Shown: one piece after another, positions 1 to 5,974 of the stretch
Numbering within the stretch: the stretch's first letter is position 1
Layout: each line of letters opens with the position of its first letter
Source: an uncultured Hungatella sp.
GTDB taxonomy: Bacteria; Bacillota; Clostridia; Lachnospirales; Lachnospiraceae
Length of the DNA stretch: 9,696 bases
Assembly (NCBI GenBank): GCA_959018155.1
Contig: CAUEKH010000067.1
Span: 1-9,696, forward strand
Direction: 5' to 3'
Program-made: the position numbers and the translations under genes
The notes under the pieces: generated by a model
Databases searched by the model: none
The model's input: the letters and a program-made list of their open reading frames with translations, nothing else
What the model was told of the DNA's origin: nothing

Positions 1-876
1 GGGCCGGAGGCGATGGTTCAGAAGGCGAAGAGTGTGTTTGGCAATCTGATTGAGCTGTCGAAGCGGGGAAACAGTATTACGGAACAGAATGTGGATTACG
101 CCCTGTCACTGTCATTTTCCGAGAGTGACGGGCAGATTCTCGAGATTGATAAAGATATTATCTGCCGCACCATCAACGGAAAGCCGGTAAAGCCGAAGAC
201 GGTCGGCCAGAAGCAGTATGTGGATCAGATCCGGAAGAAGATGATCGTATTCGGCATTGGCCCGGCCGGTACGGGTAAGACGTATCTTGCCATGGCCATG
301 GCAATCCAGGCATTTAAAAACGGGGAGGTCAACCGGATTATCTTAACGAGGCCGGCTATCGAGGCCGGTGAGAAGTTAGGCTTCCTGCCGGGCGATCTGC
401 AGAGCAAGATCGACCCGTATTTGCGGCCGCTCTATGACGCCCTGTATCAGATTATGGGGGCGGAGAGTTATCTGCACAATGCGGAGAAGGGGCTGATCGA
501 GGTGGCGCCTCTGGCGTATATGCGCGGCAGGACGCTGGACAACGCCTATATTATCCTGGATGAGGCCCAGAACACGACGCCGGCTCAGATGAAGATGTTT
601 TTGACGAGAATCGGTTTCGGTTCCAAGGTCATTGTCACCGGGGATCAGACCCAGAAGGATTTGCCCACAGGCGCGGTGAGCGGCCTCGATACGGCAATCC
701 GCATTTTAAGAAAGATTGATGATATCGGCTTCTGTTATTTAACCAGCAGCGACGTGGTGCGTCATCCGCTGGTTCAGAAGATTGTACAGGCCTATGACGA
801 TTATGAGGCCAGGAAAAAAAACGGGGAACGGGAAGAGAAGAGCCGTCGGAGCAGAAAGGCACATTATGACAATTAA
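1..876 (+). CDS. phoH: PhoH family ATPase, 5' end outside the window
   Basis: PhoH-family cytoplasmic P-loop NTPase, a family linked to RNA metabolism and usually encoded next to ybeY. The frame is open to base 1, and the four codons before the first ATG (base 13) fit the family's N-terminal KH-like region. From memory of Bacillus PhoH, about 45-50 residues are missing, so the ATG at 13 is probably internal. Numbering from that Met, Walker A GPAGTGKT is at residues 83-90, followed by the family stretches LTRPAIEAGEKLGFLPGDLQ (111-130) and DPYLRPLYDAL. MRGRTL leads into Walker B ILDEAQN (181-187), and the sensor-like TRIGFGSKVIVTGD is at 198-211. VVRHPLVQKIVQAYD closes the conserved core, and a short, highly charged tail follows. 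The stop codon overlaps ybeY by 11 bases, which indicates one transcript. The family assignment is secure, but the precise cellular substrate of PhoH proteins is not well established. Confidence 0.96.
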   Translation, partial: GPEAMVQKAKSVFGNLIELSKRGNSITEQNVDYALSLSFSESDGQILEIDKDIICRTINGKPVKPKTVGQKQYVDQIRKKMIVFGIGPAGTGKTYLAMAMAIQAFKNGEVNRIILTRPAIEAGEKLGFLPGDLQSKIDPYLRPLYDALYQIMGAESYLHNAEKGLIEVAPLAYMRGRTLDNAYIILDEAQNTTPAQMKMFLTRIGFGSKVIVTGDQTQKDLPTGAVSGLDTAIRILRKIDDIGFCYLTSSDVVRHPLVQKIVQAYDDYEARKKNGEREEKSRRSRKAHYDN

Positions 877-1363
877 TATCGAGTACGAGGCAGCAAAGAA
901 GCTGGATCTGCCTTATGAAGAGATTATTGAGACAGTGGTAGTCGATGCCCTCGATTATGAGAACTGTCCTTACGAGGCGGAGGTAAATGTTCTTTTAACG
1001 GATAATGAGGATATTCGCCAGATTAATAACGAATACAGGGAAATTGACAGCCCCACCGATGTGCTGTCATTTCCCATGGTGGATTATGAGAAGCCGTCTG
1101 ATTTTGACAGGCTGGAAGACATGGCCAATGATTATTTCAACCCTGAGACGGGAGAACTGCTTTTAGGGGATATTGTGGTTTCCGTGGACAAGGTTTTAGA
1201 GCAGGCTGAAAAATACGGCCATTCCCAGACACGGGAACTGGCGTTTCTGGTGGCGCACAGTATGCTTCATCTCTGTGGTTATGACCATATGGAAGAAGAA
1301 GAGCGGCTGGAGATGGAGAAAAAACAGGAAGAAATACTGAGCCGGGGAGGATACTTCAGATGA
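866..1363 (+). CDS. ybeY: Endoribonuclease YbeY (rRNA maturation factor)
   Basis: Single-strand-specific metal-dependent endoribonuclease of the UPF0054 family, which acts in the cytoplasm in 16S rRNA 3'-end maturation and ribosome quality control. The protein is 165 residues, a usual length. The zinc-binding signature H-x3-H-x5-H is intact in HSMLHLCGYDH (His131, His135, His141), and the other conserved family block, INNEYREIDSPTDVLSFP, holds the conserved Arg. The reading frame is open further upstream to an ATG at 782, but that extension lies inside the conserved 3' part of phoH and does not look like YbeY. The ATG at 866 gives the family N-terminus and has an AAAGG ribosome binding site a few bases upstream. 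The gene overlaps phoH by 11 bases and the following lipoprotein gene by 4 (ATGA), so translation is probably coupled on both sides. Confidence 0.96.
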   Translation: MTINIEYEAAKKLDLPYEEIIETVVVDALDYENCPYEAEVNVLLTDNEDIRQINNEYREIDSPTDVLSFPMVDYEKPSDFDRLEDMANDYFNPETGELLLGDIVVSVDKVLEQAEKYGHSQTRELAFLVAHSMLHLCGYDHMEEEERLEMEKKQEEILSRGGYFR

Positions 1364-2526
1364 GAAGGTACGTGTGGGGCTGTATCATGGGGGTGATACT
1401 GACATCTGCGCTGCTTGGCGGCTGCAGAAAGAAGTACGAGGAGGCTGTTGTCCCGGATTCTCTTGCTGAGACGGTGGAACAGACTCAGGAGACAAAGGAG
1501 ATTAAAATTGAGTCGGAGACGACGACGGCTGCGGCGGCTGAAACTGTCGAAGAGGCGTCGGGGGACTATTATACCTTTGAAGAGCGGACGGAACAGGATG
1601 GGAAGATCAGAAGCTATCTGACGGGGCAGATGGTGGACGCGGCAATCGGGAACCGGAGGCCGGTGGCTGTCATGATGAGCAATGATAAAGCGGCCCTTCC
1701 CCAGTATGGCATCAACCGCGCGGATATCGTCTACGAGGCGCCTGTGGAGGGCGGGATGAACCGGTACATGGCAATTATCGAGGATTACGATGATTTGGCG
1801 CGGATCGGCTCAGTCAGAAGCTGCAGGACGTATTATACATACTTTGCCAGGGAGTTTGATGCGGTGTACGCCCATTTCGGGCAGAGTACGTTTGCAAAGC
1901 CTTACTTAAAGAATGTGGACAATATCAACGGTCTTGACGGGATCGGCACGACCGCTTACTACAGGACGAGCGACCGCAAGTCGCCTCACAACGCCTACAC
2001 CAGCGGAGAACGGCTGAACGCAGCCATCGCCCAGCTGGGCTATTCGGAAAGCTACCATGCGGATTACCGGGGCCATTACCGGTTTGCAAAGACCGGACGC
2101 GATGTGACGCTTGATGGCGCGCCCAGTGTAATGGATGCGTACAAAGTCCTTCCGGGGTATGTGATGAATAAGCCCTGGTTTGAGTACAGCGAGAGCGACG
2201 GCCTCTATTACCGGTATCAGTACGGAGGTCCTCACAAGGGGAATGAAGGCCAGATTGCTGTGAAAAACTTAATTTTCCAGTATTGTCCATCCGGTCATTA
2301 CGCCACCACGGATTATCTGGATATTAACGTCCACGACGATTCCTACGGCCTTTATGCGACGAACGGGAAGGCGATTCCCGTGAAATGGAACAAGGACGGG
2401 GAGTTCGACATGACACATTATTACGACATGGAGAATAACGAGATTATCCTGAATCAGGGAAAGACGTGGATCTGCGTTATCTCTGCCCAGGATTCCTCAA
2501 GAGTAGAAGTTTATGGAAAACAATAA
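1360..2526 (+). CDS. DUF3048 domain-containing lipoprotein (YerB-like)
   Basis: Predicted membrane-anchored lipoprotein of 388 residues. The N-terminus has Arg-Arg, a hydrophobic stretch and a lipobox-like LLGGC, with Cys22 as the likely lipidated residue. Residues about 25-70 form a low-complexity, Glu/Thr/Ala-rich spacer, as expected for a flexible tether. From about residue 98 the sequence matches the DUF3048 family by recall (RPVAVMMSNDKAALPQ, ADIVYEAPVEGGMNRY, IGSVRSCRTYY, FDAVYAHFGQS). The second half (about 265-380) looks like the DUF3048 C-terminal domain, with GKAIPVKWNKDGEFD and ILNQGKTWICVI. The best-known relative is B. subtilis YerB. The biochemical function is unknown to me; the location suggests the outer face of the membrane. 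The start overlaps the ybeY stop (ATGA), with GGGGAGG 9 bases upstream. The 3' end overlaps the flippase gene by 14 bases. Confidence 0.9.
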   Translation: MRRYVWGCIMGVILTSALLGGCRKKYEEAVVPDSLAETVEQTQETKEIKIESETTTAAAAETVEEASGDYYTFEERTEQDGKIRSYLTGQMVDAAIGNRRPVAVMMSNDKAALPQYGINRADIVYEAPVEGGMNRYMAIIEDYDDLARIGSVRSCRTYYTYFAREFDAVYAHFGQSTFAKPYLKNVDNINGLDGIGTTAYYRTSDRKSPHNAYTSGERLNAAIAQLGYSESYHADYRGHYRFAKTGRDVTLDGAPSVMDAYKVLPGYVMNKPWFEYSESDGLYYRYQYGGPHKGNEGQIAVKNLIFQYCPSGHYATTDYLDINVHDDSYGLYATNGKAIPVKWNKDGEFDMTHYYDMENNEIILNQGKTWICVISAQDSSRVEVYGKQ

Positions 2527-4198
2527 TACAGGCAGGAGCCGGAAAAAGCAGACGAAAAGCGGCTCATCGAATTTTATCATACAGGGAACGATACTGGCGG
2601 CGGCGGGAATCATTGTGCGCCTGATTGGCATGTTTTATCGGATTCCTCTCGCCAATATCCTGGGGGATGAAGGAAACGGGTACTATGGTTCGGCATTCTC
2701 CGTCTATTCCATCCTCCTGATTGTATCCTCCTACAGCCTGCCGACGGCTGTTTCGAAGATGGTGGCCGCAAAGATGGCCCGGAGGGAGTACAGAAACTCC
2801 GCCCGGATCTTAAAGGCCGCTTTGTTCTACGGAACGGTGGTGGGGGCGCTGGGAGCCGCTGTTTTGTGGTTTGGAGCCGACTTCTTTGCGACGAAATTTT
2901 TAAATATGCCGTATACGAGGTACGCCTTAAAGACCCTGGCGCCCACTATCTGGGTGATTGCCTATCTCGGCGTCTTCCGCGGGTATTTTCAGGGGCTGGG
3001 GACCATGGTGCCGACGGCGCTGTCACAGACATTTGAACAGATTTTCAATGCCATTATCAGCTTTGTCGCGCCAAAAAAGCTTTTTGAGGCGGGGCTGAAA
3101 TCGAACCTGGTTCACGGGGCTGAGAGCTATTCCTACGGATTTGGCGCGGCGGGAGGTACCATCGGAACGGGCGCCGGCGCTGTGGCGGCCCTGATTTTTC
3201 TGCTGCTTTTAATGATGGCTTACCGCCCGGTGATGGCAAAGCAGATAAGGCGCGACAGATCCAGGCGGCGGGATACGTATGGAGAGATCTCACAGGTCCT
3301 GCTTATGACAATCCTTCCGATCGTCATGAGCAGCGTGGCCTACAATATTTCTACTGTGATTGACAACGGAATATTCGGGAAGGGTATGGCCGTCTTTGGC
3401 CTGACCTCCCCGGAAATCGCGTCCGCGTGGGGTATCTATTCAAACAGATACCATCTGTTGTTTAATATTCCTGTGGCAATTGCCAACTCGCTGGCTTCTT
3501 CCCTGATTCCTGCGCTTTCCAGAGCGGTGGAAGGGAGAAGCAGGGGACAGATTATCAGTAAGGTTTCCATGGTAATCCGTTTTTCCATGGTGATTGCCAT
3601 ACCGGCCACAGTCGGTCTTACGGTACTGGCAGGGCCGGTCTGTAATCTTTTATTTACCCGCTACGACAATACGGCTTTAATCCGCATGATGATGTACGGA
3701 TCCCTGGCAGTCGTCTTCTTCTCCCTCTCTACGGTGACGAACGCGGTGCTGCAGGGAATCAACCATATGCAGACGCCCTTAAAGAACGCTGTGATTTCTC
3801 TGGTGCTGCATATCATTGTGCTCTGTGTCATGCTGTTCGCCTTTCGGATGGGAATCTACAGCGTCGTATACTCCAATATTTTATTTGCCTTCTTTATGTG
3901 TGTGCTGAATGGCATTTCCATCAGAAAGTATTTAAACTACAGGCAGGAGATGATGAAGACCTTCATCCTTCCGACGATTGCGTCCGGGGTGATGGGGGCC
4001 GCGGCCTACGGCGTGTACCAGCTGGTATTTATGGCGGTGAAGAGCAATGCGGTCAGCGTAATCTGCGCCATCGTGGCGGCTGTGATGGTTTACGGCGTTC
4101 TGCTGTTAAAGCTGCGCTGCGTCGATGAAACGGAACTTAAGAGTATGCCGGGAGGCACGAGGCTTACGGTACTTGCCCGGAAATTCCATCTTTTATGA
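2513..4198 (+). CDS. MOP-superfamily flippase (SpoVB/YtgP/MurJ-like membrane protein)
   Basis: Polytopic inner-membrane protein of 561 residues with about 14 hydrophobic segments spread along its length, the architecture of multidrug/oligosaccharidyl-lipid/polysaccharide exporters. After a basic cytoplasmic N-terminus (about residues 1-20), the first helix runs into FYRIPLANILGDEGNGYYG and then a segment containing SLPTAVSKMVA, which is typical of the Firmicutes SpoVB/YtgP branch. Later blocks such as FRGYFQGLGTMVPTALSQ and the Gly-rich GAAGGTIGTGAGAVAAL also fit. Members translocate lipid-linked cell wall or polysaccharide precursors; which substrate applies here cannot be read from sequence. 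SpoVB (sporulation) and YtgP/MurJ (peptidoglycan lipid II) remain alternatives. The ATG lies inside the end of the DUF3048 gene (14-base overlap) and has only a weak purine-rich site upstream (AGAGTAGAAG), so translation is probably coupled to the lipoprotein. No convincing terminator follows. Confidence 0.9.
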   Translation: MENNNTGRSRKKQTKSGSSNFIIQGTILAAAGIIVRLIGMFYRIPLANILGDEGNGYYGSAFSVYSILLIVSSYSLPTAVSKMVAAKMARREYRNSARILKAALFYGTVVGALGAAVLWFGADFFATKFLNMPYTRYALKTLAPTIWVIAYLGVFRGYFQGLGTMVPTALSQTFEQIFNAIISFVAPKKLFEAGLKSNLVHGAESYSYGFGAAGGTIGTGAGAVAALIFLLLLMMAYRPVMAKQIRRDRSRRRDTYGEISQVLLMTILPIVMSSVAYNISTVIDNGIFGKGMAVFGLTSPEIASAWGIYSNRYHLLFNIPVAIANSLASSLIPALSRAVEGRSRGQIISKVSMVIRFSMVIAIPATVGLTVLAGPVCNLLFTRYDNTALIRMMMYGSLAVVFFSLSTVTNAVLQGINHMQTPLKNAVISLVLHIIVLCVMLFAFRMGIYSVVYSNILFAFFMCVLNGISIRKYLNYRQEMMKTFILPTIASGVMGAAAYGVYQLVFMAVKSNAVSVICAIVAAVMVYGVLLLKLRCVDETELKSMPGGTRLTVLARKFHLL

Positions 4199-4224
4199 TT
4201 AAAATTTAAAAAGAAAGCAGATAC

Positions 4225-4230
4225 TATACT
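4225..4230 (+). promoter_or_regulatory. Possible -10 element for the small membrane-anchored protein
   Basis: TATACT matches five of six bases of the sigma-A -10 consensus and lies 18 bases before the start codon of the next gene, in a 50-base AT-rich gap. No good -35 hexamer stands 16-18 bases upstream (the sequence there is AAATTT-like). This is therefore a weak candidate, and the gene could equally be read through from the operon upstream. Confidence 0.3.
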
Positions 4231-4248
4231 TCGAAGGAGGGATCATCC

Positions 4249-4641
4249 ATGAAGAAGTATATGTTCTGCTTTCTTTTATTTGTGGTGACATCCGCTGTCT
4301 GCCTCGGGATTGGTTTCGCAATTACAAAGGACAGCGTAAGGCTGGAGGAGGCTCTGCCGGGGGCTACCATGGAGACGGAGACAGTCACCGAGGACCAGAT
4401 CGTGATCAATCAGGAACACGTGGAGCCGGCGGCTGAAAAGCCGAAGGCAAAGGAAACGTATTATCTCGTATCAGAGGATGGCTATCTTCTCGTCCTGTAC
4501 CAGGATAAGACGACCATCTGCTTCTATACACACATGCCTGTGATGGATTTTCCGGAGGAAGAGCGGGGAAAGCTGATGGAGGGGATCTGGTTCTCCTCCA
4601 TGGTTGAGGTATTAAATTATCTGGAATCGTATACCAGCTGA
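4249..4641 (+). CDS. Small membrane-anchored protein with BofC C-terminal-like region
   Basis: A 130-residue protein that I cannot name. The first about 25 residues (MKKYMFCFLLFVVTSAVCLG and following) form one hydrophobic segment after two lysines, either a signal anchor or an uncleaved signal. No lipobox is obvious, although a Cys lies at residue 19. A charged, Glu/Thr/Pro-rich linker (about 30-65) leads to a compact domain (about 70-130) with YYLVSEDGYLLVLYQ, an aromatic-rich YTHMPVMDFPEEE and a C-terminal LNYLESY. The pattern of a short beta strand on each side of DGxLxVxY, then a loop with Pro-Glu-Glu, a Gly and a final helix ending in LExY, resembles the C-terminal domain of BofC-like proteins common in clostridia. 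This is from memory and not proven. A strong AAGGAGG site lies 8 bases before the ATG. The gene stands between the flippase and the flavoprotein unit, and both gaps suggest it may be transcribed on its own. Confidence 0.85.
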   Translation: MKKYMFCFLLFVVTSAVCLGIGFAITKDSVRLEEALPGATMETETVTEDQIVINQEHVEPAAEKPKAKETYYLVSEDGYLLVLYQDKTTICFYTHMPVMDFPEEERGKLMEGIWFSSMVEVLNYLESYTS

Positions 4642-4659
4642 TACAGGCCATTCTGTATC
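4640..4659 (+). repeat. Perfect 7-bp inverted repeat overlapping the stop codon
   Basis: GATACAG (4640-4646) is the exact reverse complement of CTGTATC (4653-4659), separated by six bases. The left arm begins inside the TGA stop codon of the small membrane protein gene. In RNA it would form a short hairpin. No run of T follows on the + strand, so it is not a typical intrinsic terminator. A second weak 4-bp stem (CAGC/GCTG, 4669-4680) lies just downstream. The role could be mRNA 3'-end protection, weak termination or a protein-binding site. Confidence 0.45.
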
Positions 4660-4699
4660 GAAGCGGGGCAGCCGGCGCTGTTCCATACATAAAAAAAAC

Positions 4700-4728
4700 T
4701 TGCATTCCCCCCTCAAAGTAGATACAAT
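4700..4728 (+). promoter_or_regulatory. Sigma-A-type promoter for the flavoprotein pair
   Basis: The -35 hexamer TTGCAT (4700-4705) and the -10 hexamer TACAAT (4723-4728) are separated by exactly 17 bases; each differs from consensus at one or two positions. A run of eight A residues (4691-4698) sits directly upstream and could act as a UP-like element. Transcription would start near 4735, giving a leader of about 20 bases before the ATG at 4757. This excludes the in-frame ATG at 4700 as the real start. Confidence 0.8.
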
Positions 4729-4745
4729 AGGTCTGATAACAGCTT

Positions 4746-4751
4746 GGGAGG
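4746..4751 (+). promoter_or_regulatory. Ribosome binding site that fixes the flavoprotein start
   Basis: GGGAGG lies 5 bases before the ATG at 4757 and just downstream of the predicted transcription start. It supports 4757 over the upstream in-frame ATG at 4700. Confidence 0.75.
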
Positions 4752-4756
4752 TCTTT

Positions 4757-5974
4757 ATGGGAAGACGAGTGATTATTGTTGGAGCGGGAGCGGCCGGTAT
4801 GGCGGCGGCTGTCACGGCGGCGCGGTGTGGCGCAGAGGTGGTGGTGCTGGAGCACGGAGAACGGCCCGGGAAGAAGCTTCTCTCAACGGGAAATGGAAAA
4901 TGTAATCTGACCAATTACCATATGGTGCCGGAGGCGTACCACGGAGACCGGGAATTTGCCTGGAAGGTCATTGAAAAGTATCCGGTGCGGGAGACTCTGG
5001 CATTTTTTGAAAGCATGGGGCTGATGGTGACGGACAGAAACGGCTACGTCTACCCGAATTCGGGCCAGGCGTCTTCGGTTCTCGACGCGCTGCGGTTCGA
5101 GATGGAACATTTGAACGTAACTTTAAAGTGCGGCTGCGACTGCCTGGAGATAGGAAAAGATCTTACGGTGAAGACGTCCCTGGGAACGGAGAAGGCGGAT
5201 GCAGTGATCCTATCAGCCGGTTCCAAGGCAGCGCCGAAAACCGGTTCCGACGGCAGCGGCTACCGTCTGGCCAAAAGGCTTGGCCACCACATCAGAAAGC
5301 CGCTGCCTGCCCTGGTACAGCTTCGCTGCAAGGAGAACTGGCTGAAGGCGGCGGCCGGAGTGAGAGCGGAGGGAGAAGTGTCTCTCTCTGTTGACGGGCG
5401 TTTTGCCGCGTCGGATCGGGGGGAGATTCAGTTCACCGATTACGGGATTTCCGGGATCCCTGTTTTTTCTGTCAGTCGTTTTGCGGCCCGCGCCATTGAT
5501 GAGAAGAGAACAGTGAGCGCAAAGCTGGATTTACTGCCCGGAATGGAAAAGGAAGCGCTGGAACAGTTTTTAATCCGGCGGGTGGACCGACTGGGATATT
5601 TGCCGGCTGAGGAGTTCTTAGTCGGCGTTATGAATAAGAAGCTGTCTGCCGTCCTTTTAAAGGCGGCCGGCATCGGCCGTGGAGGCAGTGCCGGGGCAAT
5701 CACGAAGAAGCAGCTGATGAGGCTGTCAGACGTCTTAAAAGGGCTGTCGGTCACTGTTGTGGAGACGAATCCATTTGAACAGGCTCAGGTTTGCTGCGGC
5801 GGGGTCGATACGGCGGAGGTGGATCCGGAAACCATGGAGTCCAGGCTCTCAAAAGGCATTTACTTTGCCGGGGAAATCCTTGATGTGGATGGAATCTGCG
5901 GAGGCTATAATCTGCAGTGGGCCTGGTCCTCGGGAATATCAGCCGGGATGAATGCGGGAAGAGGTCAAAGATGA
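4757..5974 (+). CDS. HI0933/BaiN-like FAD-dependent oxidoreductase
   Basis: A 405-residue cytoplasmic flavoprotein of the family annotated as aminoacetone oxidase-like, HI0933-like or BaiN/RdsA. The N-terminal Rossmann fold carries VIIVGAGAAGMAAA (dinucleotide motif GAGAAG at residues 9-14), with an acidic residue ending the second strand (VVVLEHG). The family hallmark GKKLLSTGNGKCNLTN follows at 38-53. The C-terminal FAD block GIYFAGEILDVDGICGGYNL and following (about 367-396) is complete, and the length is usual. The substrate is unknown. BaiN of Clostridium scindens was linked to bile acid 7-dehydroxylation, but this broad family is found in many bacteria with no such role, and no other bai gene is visible here. 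The start is chosen from the promoter and ribosome binding site just upstream. The stop overlaps the next flavoprotein gene by 4 bases (ATGA). Confidence 0.92.
   Translation: MGRRVIIVGAGAAGMAAAVTAARCGAEVVVLEHGERPGKKLLSTGNGKCNLTNYHMVPEAYHGDREFAWKVIEKYPVRETLAFFESMGLMVTDRNGYVYPNSGQASSVLDALRFEMEHLNVTLKCGCDCLEIGKDLTVKTSLGTEKADAVILSAGSKAAPKTGSDGSGYRLAKRLGHHIRKPLPALVQLRCKENWLKAAAGVRAEGEVSLSVDGRFAASDRGEIQFTDYGISGIPVFSVSRFAARAIDEKRTVSAKLDLLPGMEKEALEQFLIRRVDRLGYLPAEEFLVGVMNKKLSAVLLKAAGIGRGGSAGAITKKQLMRLSDVLKGLSVTVVETNPFEQAQVCCGGVDTAEVDPETMESRLSKGIYFAGEILDVDGICGGYNLQWAWSSGISAGMNAGRGQR

Noticed and set aside
1415..1621. Arg-rich + strand open frame inside the lipoprotein gene
   Set aside because: It is an out-of-frame reading of the Glu/Thr/Ala-rich linker codons. 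It has no ribosome binding site and the main frame encodes a recognisable lipoprotein.
1906..2290. Two long antisense open frames opposite the DUF3048 domain
   Set aside because: Low stop density comes from the GC-rich codons of the real gene. Neither has a start site signal or a protein-family look.
4660..4700. Intrinsic terminator after the small membrane protein gene
   Set aside because: The GC-rich stem is only 4 bp and no T-run follows on the + strand; the eight A residues would form a T-run only on the - strand, where no gene ends.
4406..4914. Antisense open frames spanning the small gene, the gap and the flavoprotein start
   Set aside because: They run across two genes and a promoter on the other strand, are rich in Arg, Pro and Ser as is typical of shadow frames, and show no family motif.
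4757..5974. Evidence for a bile acid (bai) gene cluster
   Set aside because: Only a broad-family BaiN-like flavoprotein is present. No other bai-type gene such as a bile acid CoA ligase, 7-alpha dehydratase or transporter lies in the window.
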